NCBI GenBank assembly: GCA_021772935.1
Contig: JAJFLA010000056.1
Location: 62,001-126,000 of the forward strand
DNA from: Gammaproteobacteria bacterium
GTDB taxonomy: Bacteria > Pseudomonadota > Gammaproteobacteria > Xanthomonadales > SZUA-36
DNA length: 64,000 nucleotides
Direction: 5' to 3'
The notes beneath the pieces were generated by a model. The model searched no databases, had not been told where the DNA came from, and worked only from the letters and a program-made list of their open reading frames with translations. Shown here piece by piece: positions 46,617 to 56,718 of this stretch (position 1 is the first letter of the stretch; every line of letters begins with the position of its first letter). Made by a program: the position numbers and the translations under genes.

Positions 46617-47444
46617 ATGTCGCAGGCAGGCCTTTATGTTGTAGCAACTCCCATCGGAAACTTGGAGGATATTTCCTACCGTGCTGTCAGGCTTCTGTCT
46701 GAGGCAGATTTGATCGCGGCAGAAGATACCCGTCACTCGCGTGTGTTGTTATCACACTACAACATCACTACTGCAATGCAGTCCTTACACGAACACAATG
46801 AAGTACAGGTTGAAGGCCGCATACTTGAACGCATTGCTAATGGTGAATCCGTCGCATTAATTTCTGATGCCGGCACACCATTAATTTCTGACCCGGGTTA
46901 CCGGATTGTACGCGCTGCGCGTGAGGCAGACTTACCGGTCTTTTCGGTGCCTGGCCCCAGTGCAGTTACTGCTGCATTATCCGTTGCAGGTCTACCACCG
47001 GACCGCTTTATGTTTGAAGGGTTTCTGCCATCAAAGGCTGCTGCCAGAAAAAAAAGGCTGGAAGCGCTTTGTCACGAAACCCAGACCTTGGTGTTTTTTG
47101 AATCCAGTCATCGTATCAAAGCTACAATTGGTGATATGACAGAATTATTTGGCGAACAGCGGCTGGTTGCTGTGTGCAGGGAGTTGACAAAAAAATTCGA
47201 AACCGTTTTGAGGGCACCATTGGTTGAAATTGGCAAACAACTAGCAGCAGAAAAAAACCAGACTCGGGGAGAGTTTGTCGTCATTGTAGATGGCTACGCA
47301 GGTAGTGAAGATGAAGCAATGTACAACGCCCATAAAACTGCTGTGGCGCTATTGGAGTATTTGCCCACCTCCCAGGCTGCACGGATTGCAGCCAAGTTGA
47401 ACGGTGTGTCGCGAAGAAGGGTTTACCAGTTACTCGAAAGCTGA
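46617..47444 (+). CDS. rsmI: 16S rRNA (cytidine-1402-2'-O)-methyltransferase RsmI
   Basis: 275 aa. The tetrapyrrole-methylase fold opens LYVVATPIGNLEDISYRAVR, with AAEDTRHSRVLL, SDAGTPLISDPGYR and VPGPSAVTAALSVAGLP. It methylates the ribose of C1402 in the decoding centre. CAGGAAT is 7-10 bp before the ATG. It is divergent from lpoA, the conserved arrangement. Confidence 0.95.
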   Translation: MSQAGLYVVATPIGNLEDISYRAVRLLSEADLIAAEDTRHSRVLLSHYNITTAMQSLHEHNEVQVEGRILERIANGESVALISDAGTPLISDPGYRIVRAAREADLPVFSVPGPSAVTAALSVAGLPPDRFMFEGFLPSKAAARKKRLEALCHETQTLVFFESSHRIKATIGDMTELFGEQRLVAVCRELTKKFETVLRAPLVEIGKQLAAEKNQTRGEFVVIVDGYAGSEDEAMYNAHKTAVALLEYLPTSQAARIAAKLNGVSRRRVYQLLES

Positions 47445-47495
47445 AAGTGGAGCCTGTGCAGGCATCGTCTAACAGGGTACGGCGGTCATGGTTCA

Positions 47496-47536
47496 GGGGT
47501 CAGATTCAAATACTTTAAGTATTTGAATCTGACCCC
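47496..47536. repeat. Perfect hairpin, GGGGTCAGATTCAAAT family, copy 3
   Basis: A 20-bp arm (GGGGTCAGATTCAAATACTT, 47496-47515) and its exact complement (47517-47536) are separated by a single base. No T-run follows, so it is not a standard terminator. It lies between rsmI and the RNase P RNA. Confidence 0.85.
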
Positions 47537-47612
47537 GCTAAGTTTCCTAGGTCCAATCCTCAGGCATCTAAACTACTATCAATGAGATTCCGAGTAGAGG
47601 ACAATAGCCGCG

Positions 47613-47972
47613 GGAGTCGGCCAGGCAATCGCGTTTCCGCTTTTTGGGCGGAAGGGAGGAAAGTCCGGGCTCCATAGGGCAGGGTGCCAGGTAATTCCTG
47701 GGGGGCGTGAGCCTACGGAAAGTGCAGCAGAAAAAATACCGCCTGCTCCCGCTATCACTAGTGAGGGTCGGTAAGGGTGAAATGGTGCGGTAAGAGCGCA
47801 CCGCGCAACTGGTAACAGCTTGTGGCATGGTAAACCCCACTTGGAGCAAGACCAAATAGGAAGACTATATCGCGGCCCGCGGTGTCTTCGGGTAGGTCGC
47901 TTGAGGATGCTGGTGACAGCAGTCCCAGATGAATGATTGCCCACGACAGAACCCGGCTTATCGGCCGACTCC
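47613..47972 (+). ncRNA. rnpB: RNase P RNA (class A)
   Basis: About 360 nt. The conserved cores are present: GAGGAAAGTCCGGGCTCC with GCAGGGTGCCAGGTAA near the 5' side, AAGGGTGAAA, GGTAAGAGCGCACCGCGC, GGTAAACCCC, CCAAATAGG, AGATGAATGATTGCCCACGA and CAGAACCCGGCTTATCGG. The ends pair (GAGTCGGCC at 47614 with GGCCGACTC at 47963), which fixes the boundaries. It is the ribozyme that trims tRNA 5' leaders. The rsmI-rnpB-mraZ order is seen in pseudomonads and relatives. Confidence 0.97.
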
Positions 47973-47977
47973 TTTTT
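47961..47977 (+). terminator. End of rnpB with T-run
   Basis: The 3' strand of the terminal helix (TCGGCCGACTCC) is followed at once by TTTTT. It pairs with the 5' end of the RNA rather than forming a local hairpin, so termination may involve the local GGCCG palindrome or processing. Confidence 0.45.
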
Positions 47978-48148
47978 GTTTTTACCTCCATAATTGTATC
48001 TTTCGGCTGTTGCTGGTTGGATTCATATTCAAATGTTCTCCCCGTCTTGGCATAACATGTAGGTTTTTTGCTTTCTCGGGTGCCCCGAGATGACCATAAT
48101 CGTGTCGCTATCCAGCCCTTCTATCTTGCTCTAATCCCTTTGCTCTGC

Positions 48149-48177
48149 TTGACTTTGTTGCTTTTAACTACTATCGT
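48149..48177 (+). promoter_or_regulatory. Putative mraZ (dcw) promoter
   Basis: TTGACT (48149-48154), 17 bp, TATCGT (48172-48177), about 50 bp before the mraZ start and immediately upstream of the MraZ-box-like repeats. About 170 bp between the rnpB end and this promoter shows no gene. Confidence 0.5.
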
Positions 48178-48186
48178 GCATAAATG

Positions 48187-48222
48187 TGGGAAATTGTGGT
48201 AAACAAGTATAGTTAAGTGGGA
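48187..48222 (+). promoter_or_regulatory. MraZ-box-like repeats upstream of mraZ
   Basis: TGGGA at 48187, TGGTA at 48197 and TGGGA at 48218. The first two are exactly 10 bp apart and the third 21 bp further, so all lie on one DNA face. MraZ of E. coli binds TGGG(A) repeats with 5-bp gaps in its own promoter, so autoregulation is likely. Confidence 0.6.
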
Positions 48223-48227
48223 ATAAA

Positions 48228-48680
48228 GTGTTTTTTGGTGAAACAGCAATTAATCTGGATGCGAAAGGACGTCTCGCAGTACCAATGCGATACAGGGATG
48301 CCCTTGTGGAGCATTGTGGGAATCACATGGTGCTTACCCATAGTGCATTTGATTCAGGATTATTGTGGCTTCAGCCCGAACAAACATGGGAACGCGTGCG
48401 TGATGATGTCATGGCGCTCCCCAGCTTTAATGCCCGCCACAGGAGTTTACAGCGGCGCCTCGTAGGTAGTGCAACCGCCGTAGAACCAGATAGCAGCGGT
48501 AGGATCTTGTTACCGGCAAGCTTGCGCCAGGTGGCAGGCTTGGAAAAACGAGTGGTCATGTTGGGTATGGGTGACCGTTTTGAGATATGGAATGAAAACG
48601 CGCTGAATGCCAAGCGATCCGAGGAAGAGTTAAACCTTGATGAGCAGGCTTCAGCAGAGATGGCCCGCTTGGTGTTATAG
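48228..48680 (+). CDS. mraZ: Transcriptional regulator MraZ
   Basis: 150 aa from GTG 48228, preceded by GTGGGAATAAA. Two AbrB-like half-domains each carry the family motif: DAKGRLAVPMRYRDAL and DSSGRILLPASLRQVAGL. MraZ forms a ring and represses the dcw cluster that it heads. Confidence 0.94.
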   Translation: MFFGETAINLDAKGRLAVPMRYRDALVEHCGNHMVLTHSAFDSGLLWLQPEQTWERVRDDVMALPSFNARHRSLQRRLVGSATAVEPDSSGRILLPASLRQVAGLEKRVVMLGMGDRFEIWNENALNAKRSEEELNLDEQASAEMARLVL

Positions 48681-48736
48681 GCAAATGCTTCTGAGTGGGC
48701 TGAATGTAGTTAGACCAGAGGTCATGATCGGAGCTG

Positions 48737-49663
48737 ATGAACAAATACCAGCATCAACCTGTTTTGCTGGAAGAAGCAGTTTCATCACTCGGTCTTCGGG
48801 GAGATGGTTTCTACCTCGATGCAACCTTTGGCAGAGGAGGACACAGCCGCGCCATTATGGCTAGGCTGACCAAGCAGGGACGCTTATTTACCCTGGATAA
48901 AGACCCACAGGCGGTGGCAGTGGGATTAGAGGAATGGAACGGTGACCCGAGGTTTTCCATCGTCCAGGGTAGTTTTGCGGAAATGGACCGCATGGTTCAG
49001 GAGTGGCAAATAGAAAGAAACCTGGATGGCATATTGTTGGATCTTGGAGTTTCTTCACCACAACTGGATGATCCGGAGCGTGGCTTTTCGTTTAGGAAGG
49101 GCGGCCCGCTGGATATGCGGATGGACCCAACAAAGGGTGTATCTGCAGTTGATTGGCTTGCAGAGACATCGGAACGGGAAATGTCCCGTGTATTTTGGGA
49201 GTTTGGAGAGGAGCGCCATGCGCGCAGGATCGCCCGGAGTATTGTGAACGCCCGGCAGCAGCAGTGTTTGGAAACAACCACTCAGCTGGCGCAGCTTATC
49301 GAGGCAACAATAGGTAAACGGGAAAAGAAACATCCGGCAACACGATGTTTCCAGGCTATCCGAATAGCGGTCAATAACGAATTGGATGACCTGAGCACTG
49401 GGTTGCATGCAGCAATCAGGCAGTTGCGTCAGGGAGGGAGGCTGGTGGTGATCAGTTTTCACTCTCTGGAAGATCGCCTGGTCAAACGGACGTTTCGAGA
49501 AGCTGTGAGACCAGGCAAGGTTCGTCGCAACATTCCCGCTCACCCGGACTGGTCTCCAAGTTTAAAGTTGGTTGGCAAAGCTACGCGCCCTACCGAACAA
49601 GAAATCTCCGCAAATCCAAGGGCACGCAGTGCAATTATGAGGGTTGCGGAGAAACTAATTTGA
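48737..49663 (+). CDS. rsmH: 16S rRNA m4C1402 methyltransferase RsmH
   Basis: 308 aa. It begins with YQHQPVLLEEAVSSLG, then FYLDATFGRGGHSRAIM (SAM motif), GILLDLGVSSPQLDDPERGF, and the C-terminal LVVISFHSLEDRLVKR. It modifies the same nucleotide as RsmI, the other position, so both C1402 enzymes are within 2.2 kb. It overlaps ftsL by 4 bp. Confidence 0.96.
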   Translation: MNKYQHQPVLLEEAVSSLGLRGDGFYLDATFGRGGHSRAIMARLTKQGRLFTLDKDPQAVAVGLEEWNGDPRFSIVQGSFAEMDRMVQEWQIERNLDGILLDLGVSSPQLDDPERGFSFRKGGPLDMRMDPTKGVSAVDWLAETSEREMSRVFWEFGEERHARRIARSIVNARQQQCLETTTQLAQLIEATIGKREKKHPATRCFQAIRIAVNNELDDLSTGLHAAIRQLRQGGRLVVISFHSLEDRLVKRTFREAVRPGKVRRNIPAHPDWSPSLKLVGKATRPTEQEISANPRARSAIMRVAEKLI

Positions 49664-49929
49664 ATGCTCGGGTTCTGGTTCTGTTACTGGTTCTGATAGC
49701 TGATGTCGGCAGCGCATTGGGTGTTGTCTATACGCGACATCACAGCCGTCTTCTGGCGGTGGAACTGGGCCTGCTCGAGGCCCGTCAGGATGAAGGCCTG
49801 GCTGAATGGAGCCGTTTACAGATAGAGCAGGGCTGGTTAGCAGATGCGAGCCAAATTGAAAAAACAGCGCGCGGGGTTCTGCAAATGCGGCAACCTGACG
49901 AGACAAAAATACTGGTTGTCGATCCTTGA
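49660..49929 (+). CDS. ftsL: Cell division protein FtsL
   Basis: 89 aa from TTG 49660, overlapping the rsmH stop. One membrane helix (about 5-25) and a periplasmic coiled coil (ELGLLEARQDEGLAEWSRLQ) are typical. It pairs with FtsB and FtsQ to activate FtsW/FtsI. Identification is from size, topology and fixed place before ftsI. Confidence 0.9.
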   Translation: MNARVLVLLLVLIADVGSALGVVYTRHHSRLLAVELGLLEARQDEGLAEWSRLQIEQGWLADASQIEKTARGVLQMRQPDETKILVVDP

Positions 49930-51641
49930 GTAAACGAACCCAACAAATGATACCCAGCAGCAGGCTTTACGCGATGTTGCTGATTTTCATGTTGTGCTCA
50001 ATCGCGTTGATTGCACGTGCAGTGAATCTACAGGTCATGGAGACTGACTTCTTGCAGGGACAAGGAGAAGCCCGATTTTTGCGGGAAGTCACTATCGCTT
50101 CTACACGTGGCGTTATCACTGATCGAAATGGTGAGCCACTGGCGGTGAGCACACCGGTTGACTCTGTTTGGGTACATCCTGGTCAATTGCTCGAATACCC
50201 GGAAAAGATCAAACCCCTGGCAGAATTGTTGAACGCTAACCCTGAAGAAATTGAACGCAAACTGACACAACGTTCCAACAAGGAATTTGTTTGGTTATTG
50301 AGACGTCTGAATCCTGATGTAGCCGATAAAATTCGTGGCCTGAATATTCCTGGTGTTAATCTGCAAAAAGAGTACCGCCGTTTTTATCCGGCAGGTGAAG
50401 TAACATCCCACGTCATTGGCTTTACCAACATTGATGATGTTGGTCAGGAGGGCCTGGAGCTTGCCTATGATAGTTGGTTGGCGGGCAGTCCTGGCCGTAA
50501 GCGCGTTATCAAGGATCGTAAGGGCCAGATAGTAGAAGAGGTCGAACTGATCAAAGAGTCCGATCCGGGTAAGGATTTGCGCCTGACCATTGATAAGCGT
50601 TTGCAGTATCTGGCCTACCGTGAACTGAAAAGCACGGTGCTTCAGCATGGTGCACGTTCAGGAAGTGTTGTGGTCTTGGATGTGAACAGCGGTGAAGTGT
50701 TGGCCATGGTCAACCAGCCGTCGTATAACCCGAACGATCCTGGACATGATACAGACGGTATGCGCAACCGGGCGGTTACTGATGTCATAGAACCAGGCTC
50801 AGTCATGAAGCCCATTGCGATTACTTCCGTACTGGAATATGGGCTGGCGATCCCAACAACACCGGTGGAAACGTCACCAGGTTATACCGTGGTTTCCGGT
50901 CACACGATCCGTGATCACAGCAATTACGGTTTGCTGGATGTTACTGGTGTTGTTATGAAATCCAGCAATGTCGGAGTGACAAAACTAGCGCTCCAGTTAA
51001 AACCGGAACAAATGTGGGACACCTACCACCGCTACGGGTTTGGTGAAGCAACGGGTACTGGTTTTCCTGGTGAATCTGCTGGTGTACTGCGAAATCACCG
51101 CCGCTGGAGACGTCTGGAACAGGCAACCATAGCATATGGTTATGGAATCTCCGCAACACCTTTGCAACTGGCGCAGGCATACGCCGCCATCGCAAACGGT
51201 GGTAATTTGCGTCAGCCCGCTTTTATCCAGGGCTCGAATAACCCGCCTATTTCTGCAATCGATCCAGAAATTGCCCATTCAGTGGCGGTCATGCTGGAGA
51301 CGGTGACCACCACTGCAGGAACAGGTACAAAAGCGCGTGTTGCAAATTATCGTATTGCCGGGAAAACCGGTACATCACACAAGGTCAGTGCTTCGGGTTA
51401 TGCCGCGGCCAGATATGTCTCGAGTTTTGCGGGGTTCGGCCCGGCCAGTAATCCTCGCCTGGTTTGTGTGGTAGTGATTAATGACCCGACCGGTGAAGAG
51501 TATTACGGTGGGTTGGTTGCTGCACCTTTGTTTTCCGAGGTCATGACCGGCGCGATGCGAATTTTGAATATCCCACCTGATGATTACCCCACGATGCTGG
51601 TGAATGCTGGTGACGTTACGGGGGGCGGTGCTGATGACTAA
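49926..51641 (+). CDS. ftsI: Peptidoglycan transpeptidase FtsI (PBP3)
   Basis: 571 aa from TTG 49926; ATG 49953 is an alternative. Membrane anchor about 14-34, pedestal domain, then the penicillin-binding domain with the SxxK motif (EPGSVMKPIAI), SSN (KSSNVGV) and KTGT (IAGKTGTSHK). It crosslinks septal peptidoglycan with FtsW. It overlaps the murE start by 8 bp. Confidence 0.95.
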   Translation: MSKRTQQMIPSSRLYAMLLIFMLCSIALIARAVNLQVMETDFLQGQGEARFLREVTIASTRGVITDRNGEPLAVSTPVDSVWVHPGQLLEYPEKIKPLAELLNANPEEIERKLTQRSNKEFVWLLRRLNPDVADKIRGLNIPGVNLQKEYRRFYPAGEVTSHVIGFTNIDDVGQEGLELAYDSWLAGSPGRKRVIKDRKGQIVEEVELIKESDPGKDLRLTIDKRLQYLAYRELKSTVLQHGARSGSVVVLDVNSGEVLAMVNQPSYNPNDPGHDTDGMRNRAVTDVIEPGSVMKPIAITSVLEYGLAIPTTPVETSPGYTVVSGHTIRDHSNYGLLDVTGVVMKSSNVGVTKLALQLKPEQMWDTYHRYGFGEATGTGFPGESAGVLRNHRRWRRLEQATIAYGYGISATPLQLAQAYAAIANGGNLRQPAFIQGSNNPPISAIDPEIAHSVAVMLETVTTTAGTGTKARVANYRIAGKTGTSHKVSASGYAAARYVSSFAGFGPASNPRLVCVVVINDPTGEEYYGGLVAAPLFSEVMTGAMRILNIPPDDYPTMLVNAGDVTGGGADD

Positions 51642-53091
51642 GAATCTTTTGGAATTATTGGAAGGTTGGGTTGATGAAGTACCTGAGGTCAGGCTTACAG
51701 GTATTTGCCTCGACAATCGCAGTGTTGAGAAAGGTGAAGCATTTGTAGCTGTGCAAGGTCAGATGGGCCATGGTCTGGATTATGCGCGCAAGGCCGTTGC
51801 CGCGGGTGCAGTAGCGGTTATTCATGATGGTTTACACAGCGTACCGGAACTGGGGGTGCCGTCGGTCAAAGTTACCGGCCTGGGTCAAAAACTGGGAGAA
51901 TTGGCATCCCGGTTTTACGCCGCACCTTCAGAGCAAATGACAATTGCTGGTGTGACTGGCACCAATGGTAAAACTTCAGTTGCACATTTTCTGGCCCAGT
52001 CCTGGCAAACGGTTTACGGCAATGCCGGGATGGTAGGTACCTTGGGTTATGGCCCTGTCAGTAAGTTGCAGGAGGCACCACGCACCACGCCCGATGCGCT
52101 TCGTTTGCAGCAGGTGTTGGCTGATTGCCTGGAAGCCAATATTGAGTACATGGCGATGGAAGTCTCTTCACATGCCCTGCAACAGCATCGCTGTCAGACG
52201 GTGCAATTTGATGCTGCTGTTTTTACCAACCTTAGTCGAGATCATCTTGATTATCACACCGATATGGCTGAATACGCTTCAGCCAAGCGACTTTTGTTTA
52301 CAGACTATGCACCGTCTTTTGCCATCATCAATCACGATGATGCCTATGGCAAAAAATGGTTTGGTGAGCTCAATGGTGGTATGCAAATGCTCAGTTATGG
52401 TCTTGATAAAGGTGCGGAATTAACCGCTGAAATATGTTCCATGGATATTAACGGGATGATGATCCGCATTGATGGACCATGGGGTTCGGAAGAAATTCAT
52501 AGCTGTCTATTGGGTAAGTTCAATGTTTCAAATCTGCTGGCGACTGCGGGCACATTGGCGCTGCTTGGAATGCCCTGGAATCTTGTTTTGCACCAACTCG
52601 AGTTGATGCAAGCGGTGCCGGGCAGAATGATGCGTCTGGGTGGAGACCCAGGTCAACCTGTTGTAGTTGTGGATTACGCGCATACACCGGATGCGCTGGA
52701 ATGTGCCTTGCAGGCAGTGCGGGCGCATCTGCATGGCAAATTGATATGTGTATTTGGTTGTGGCGGTAATCGAGACCAGGGTAAACGACCGCAAATGGGT
52801 CGGGCTGCGGAATTACTGGCCGATGACGTATTTGTTACGAGTGACAACCCGAGAGATGAGTCAGCCGATAAGATTATTGAAGAAGTTGTTGCCGGGCTGG
52901 ATGCGCCGGGTAAAGCAACGATCGAACCGAATAGGGCAGCAGCCATTCAGCAAGCCATCGCGAACTGTATGCCAGGTGATGTCGTGCTGGTAGCTGGAAA
53001 AGGTCACGAAACCTGGCAGGAAATTGGCGGTCAGAAAATCCCATTCAGCGATGAAGTCACCATCCAGAATGCACTCCGGGGTGCTGCATGA
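51634..53091 (+). CDS. murE: UDP-MurNAc-tripeptide synthetase MurE
   Basis: 485 aa from ATG 51634; a longer frame to 51604 lies inside ftsI. Mur-ligase ATP motif GVTGTNGKTSVAHFLAQ, SSHALQQHR, and DNPRDESADKI, whose DNPR signature indicates meso-diaminopimelate as substrate. The stop overlaps murF. Confidence 0.95.
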   Translation: MTKNLLELLEGWVDEVPEVRLTGICLDNRSVEKGEAFVAVQGQMGHGLDYARKAVAAGAVAVIHDGLHSVPELGVPSVKVTGLGQKLGELASRFYAAPSEQMTIAGVTGTNGKTSVAHFLAQSWQTVYGNAGMVGTLGYGPVSKLQEAPRTTPDALRLQQVLADCLEANIEYMAMEVSSHALQQHRCQTVQFDAAVFTNLSRDHLDYHTDMAEYASAKRLLFTDYAPSFAIINHDDAYGKKWFGELNGGMQMLSYGLDKGAELTAEICSMDINGMMIRIDGPWGSEEIHSCLLGKFNVSNLLATAGTLALLGMPWNLVLHQLELMQAVPGRMMRLGGDPGQPVVVVDYAHTPDALECALQAVRAHLHGKLICVFGCGGNRDQGKRPQMGRAAELLADDVFVTSDNPRDESADKIIEEVVAGLDAPGKATIEPNRAAAIQQAIANCMPGDVVLVAGKGHETWQEIGGQKIPFSDEVTIQNALRGAA

Positions 53092-54440
53092 TACGTATGA
53101 ACCTCAATCAAGCTGCTGGTTTGTTGGAATGTACACCCGTGCAGAGTGATGTTGCCTTTACTGGTATCACGACAGATAGTCGCCAGGTTGCGCCCGGGAT
53201 GTTGTTCGCGGCTCTGTCGGGTCAGACTTTTGATGGCCATGATTATGCTCAACAAGCAATGGAGCGTGGCGCTGCTGCCATATTGGTATGTCGCAAGGTG
53301 GAGGCAGATTTGCCGATACTACTGGTTCCAGATGTGCTTGTGGCCCTGGGTGTTCTGGCTGGATACTGGCGCTTGCAATGTCCTGCAAAAGTGGTGGGTA
53401 TAACTGGTAGTAATGGTAAAACCACAGTTAAGGAAATGATTGCCAGTATCCTCCGGCAAAATAGTACTGTGTTGGCGACGGAAGGTAATTTGAATAACGA
53501 GCTGGGTTTGCCACTGACGCTATTCCAGTTGAGCAAAACACATGAATATGCCGTGCTCGAAATGGGCGCAAGCAACCCTGGTGATGTTGCTTATCTCGCT
53601 GACATCGCGCGCCCGGATGTCGGAGTTATCACCAATATTGGCCCTGCACATTTGCAGGGTTTTATCAATGTGGAAGGTGTGGCACGTGCCAAAAGTGAAT
53701 TGTTTGCCTCGTTACCCCAAGACGGTGCGGCGATTATCAACTCAGCCGAGCCCTGGCTCGACTTATGGCAAAACATCAATATGGCAGAAACTATTTATTA
53801 TTTTAATGGCGATGGTGAGGACCATGTCCAGGCTCGCCACAACGCACAGGGGGTAGTGGTTAGCACGCCGGTTGGCGAGTATTCACTACAGTTACCCTTG
53901 CCCGGGCAGCACAATTTGACCAATGCATTAGCAGCTACTGCAGTCTGCCTGGCTTTGAAGGTGTCGCTGAAGGATATCAAGGCTGGGCTCGAAGCAGTCA
54001 AACCTGTACCGGGCCGGCTCAGTCTTGTGCGTTCCAACGCAGGTTGGACTGTGATCGATGATACCTATAACGCCAATCCTGCCTCGCTATATGCAGCATT
54101 GCAAGTTCTCGCCAAGCAGAGTGGTGAGCTCTGGCTGGTACTTGGTGATATGAATGAGTTGGGTGAAGACAGTCGTAAGATGCACGCAGAATTGGGTGAT
54201 GCTGCACGTTCATTAGGGGTCAAGCGGCTATTCGCGCTGGGAGACGCGAGCACTGCAACCGTAGATGCGTTTGGAGATATGGCAGTTCATTTCAGCAGTA
54301 GGGTTGGGTTGATTGAGGCTTTGCGTTCACAGCTCAAGCCCGGTGTGGCCTGTCTCGTTAAAGGCTCACGTTCGATGGGTATGGAGCAAGTCGTCGTTGC
54401 GATTTCCGATGAGTACGAATACCGGGGGGTTAATGGCTGA
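53088..54440 (+). CDS. murF: UDP-MurNAc-pentapeptide synthetase MurF
   Basis: 450 aa. [19 protein letters not shown] is the P-loop, with [13 protein letters not shown] and [16 protein letters not shown] characteristic of MurF. It adds D-Ala-D-Ala, made by the Ddl encoded downstream. It overlaps murE by 4 bp and mraY by 1. Confidence 0.95.
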   Translation: MIRMNLNQAAGLLECTPVQSDVAFTGITTDSRQVAPGMLFAALSGQTFDGHDYAQQAMERGAAAILVCRKVEADLPILLVPDVLVALGVLAGYWRLQCPAKVVGITGSNGKTTVKEMIASILRQNSTVLATEGNLNNELGLPLTLFQLSKTHEYAVLEMGASNPGDVAYLADIARPDVGVITNIGPAHLQGFINVEGVARAKSELFASLPQDGAAIINSAEPWLDLWQNINMAETIYYFNGDGEDHVQARHNAQGVVVSTPVGEYSLQLPLPGQHNLTNALAATAVCLALKVSLKDIKAGLEAVKPVPGRLSLVRSNAGWTVIDDTYNANPASLYAALQVLAKQSGELWLVLGDMNELGEDSRKMHAELGDAARSLGVKRLFALGDASTATVDAFGDMAVHFSSRVGLIEALRSQLKPGVACLVKGSRSMGMEQVVVAISDEYEYRGVNG

Positions 54441-55522
54441 TGTTGCTTGAATTATTCACATGGTTAGCCGAAATCAACCCGGACTTCAGTGTGTTTTCCT
54501 ATATAACATTACGGGGTATTCTCGGTGCCTTGACCGCGTTGGCGATCTCGTTATTGCTGGGTCCGTCCTTTATTCGGCGACTGGTCAAGAAGCAGGTACG
54601 TCAGCCGATTAGAAAGCTGGGGCCAGAGTCGCATTTCTCAAAAGCTGGCACGCCGACCATGGGTGGTGCGTTAATTTTATTTTCAATCGTTGTTTCCACC
54701 CTGTTGTGGTCTGATCTGGGCAATCGCTACATTTGGACGGTATTGCTGGTGACCTTAGCCTTTGGCGTGATTGGGTGGGTCGATGACTATAAAAAGCTGA
54801 TCCTGCAGGATTCCGCAGGGCTGGCCGCGCGTTGGAAGTACTTGTTTCAATCAGTGGTTGGTTTGGCTGCAGCCATTTACTTGTATTCAACTGCGCAGTC
54901 ACCAGCGGAGACCGAGATGATAATCCCTTTCTTTAAGGGTGTCATTATCCCCATGGGTATGGGCTATGTGCTTGTAACCTACTTTTTTATCGTAGGGTTT
55001 TCCAATGCAGTCAATCTGACTGATGGTCTTGATGGGCTGGCGATCATGCCGGCCGTTTTCCTGGCGGTAGCACTGGGTATTTTTGCTTATGTGACCGGTC
55101 ATTCCATTTTCTCCGAATACCTGGCGATACCTTATGTTGCCGGTGCGGGGGAGCTGGTTGTGTTTTGTGGTGCACTGGCTGGTGCCGGCTTGGGTTTTTT
55201 GTGGTTCAACACTTACCCCGCACAGGTTTTCATGGGTGATATCGGTGCATTGGCCATGGGTGCGGCACTTGGGCTTATTGCAGTCATTGTACGCCAGGAA
55301 CTCATATTCACACTGATGGCCGGTGTTTTTGTAATGGAAACCGTGTCGGTTATTTTACAAGTGACTTCATTCAAGCTGACCGGTCGCAGAATTTTCCGAA
55401 TGGCACCGATTCATCACCACTTTGAATTGAAGGGTTGGCCGGAGCCAAGGGTTATCGTGCGCTTTTGGATTATCTCGGTGATCCTGGTATTGGCTGGCCT
55501 GGCGACATTGAAGATAAGATGA
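54440..55522 (+). CDS. mraY: Phospho-MurNAc-pentapeptide translocase MraY
   Basis: 360 aa, ten membrane segments. Conserved blocks [50 protein letters not shown] and HHHFELKGW, with the catalytic Asp residues and the HHH motif. It makes lipid I. Its TGA overlaps the ftsW ATG, with no murD between. Confidence 0.96.
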   Translation: MLLELFTWLAEINPDFSVFSYITLRGILGALTALAISLLLGPSFIRRLVKKQVRQPIRKLGPESHFSKAGTPTMGGALILFSIVVSTLLWSDLGNRYIWTVLLVTLAFGVIGWVDDYKKLILQDSAGLAARWKYLFQSVVGLAAAIYLYSTAQSPAETEMIIPFFKGVIIPMGMGYVLVTYFFIVGFSNAVNLTDGLDGLAIMPAVFLAVALGIFAYVTGHSIFSEYLAIPYVAGAGELVVFCGALAGAGLGFLWFNTYPAQVFMGDIGALAMGAALGLIAVIVRQELIFTLMAGVFVMETVSVILQVTSFKLTGRRIFRMAPIHHHFELKGWPEPRVIVRFWIISVILVLAGLATLKIR

Positions 55523-56718
55523 AAATGAAAGCAGCCAAACAACAAGCCAGGCGTGGACCACGCATGAATAGGGCAGTGAAGGTTGACGCCTGGTTGCTGG
55601 TTCCTGTGCTGCTTCTGGTTGCCTCCGGTCTTGTCATGGTAGGTTCTTCATCGATTGCGATCGCGGAAAGTCATGGTGTGAGCACTTACTATTACCTTGT
55701 ACGTCATGTGATTTACATCTTATTGGGTTTGATGCTTGCTTCAACCTTTCGAGTGATACCGATTGTCTTTCTTGAACGCATCAGTCGTCCGTTAATGTGG
55801 CTGTCTGCATTGGTATTGCTGCTGGTGTTTATCCCGGGTGTCGGACATAGCGTCAATGGCAGTACGCGTTGGATAACACTTGGTTTCGTGAATTTCCAGG
55901 TGGTCGAAGCGGTTAAGGTCATGGTAATTATTTATATGGCCGGATACCTGGTGCGTAAGTCGGAGATGGTCAAGATAAGATTTTTTGATACGCTCAAACC
56001 CTTGCTGCTGGCGGTCATGTTGACCGGTATATTGTTGATTCAGCCTGATATGGGTAGTGCGGCGGTTATTACCGCCATAGTCGGTGGCATGGTATGGCTG
56101 GCGGGTGCGGCATGGCGGCATATTCTGTTGTTGGGAATGATGTCCTTACCCGTGTTTGGAATTGCAGCGATGGAGCCTTATCGGCTAAAACGTATTGTCA
56201 GTTTTATGAACCCATGGGCAGACCCGTATAACAGTGGCTTTCAGTTAACTCAGGCCTTGATCGCGGTAGGCCGTGGCGAGGTGTTTGGTGTTGGCCTGGG
56301 GGCCAGTATCCAGAAACTGTTTTACTTGCCTGAAGCACATACAGATTTCATATTCGCCGTATTGGCCGAAGAGTTTGGTCTCTTGGGCGTAATTTTCATT
56401 TTATTTATATTCATGTTGCTGGTAGCACGCATCATGATTATTGGCCTGATGGCCCATCGGGCCAAGCGGCCATTTGCCGGGTATGTTGCGTACGGTGTTG
56501 GTCTTTGGATCGGGTTACAAGCCCTTGTTAGTATAGGTGTGAACCTTGGTGTGTTACCCACCAAGGGTCTTACTTTGCCGCTAATCAGTTCCGGTGGAAG
56601 CAGTGTCCTGATGACCTTTTTGGCACTGGGAATCGTATTCAGAATTCGTTATGAGCTGTATCGTGACGCACCCCTGAAGATCCCGCGTGTACCGAATACA
56701 ACGGGAGCGCGTCAATGA
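55519..56718 (+). CDS. ftsW: Septal peptidoglycan glycosyltransferase FtsW
   Basis: 399 aa from ATG 55519 (ATGA overlap with mraY); the frame open further upstream is inside mraY. SEDS family with ten membrane helices; [51 protein letters not shown] and the [16 protein letters not shown] block. It polymerises glycan with FtsI. In E. coli murD precedes ftsW; here it does not. Confidence 0.95.
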   Translation: MKMKAAKQQARRGPRMNRAVKVDAWLLVPVLLLVASGLVMVGSSSIAIAESHGVSTYYYLVRHVIYILLGLMLASTFRVIPIVFLERISRPLMWLSALVLLLVFIPGVGHSVNGSTRWITLGFVNFQVVEAVKVMVIIYMAGYLVRKSEMVKIRFFDTLKPLLLAVMLTGILLIQPDMGSAAVITAIVGGMVWLAGAAWRHILLLGMMSLPVFGIAAMEPYRLKRIVSFMNPWADPYNSGFQLTQALIAVGRGEVFGVGLGASIQKLFYLPEAHTDFIFAVLAEEFGLLGVIFILFIFMLLVARIMIIGLMAHRAKRPFAGYVAYGVGLWIGLQALVSIGVNLGVLPTKGLTLPLISSGGSSVLMTFLALGIVFRIRYELYRDAPLKIPRVPNTTGARQ

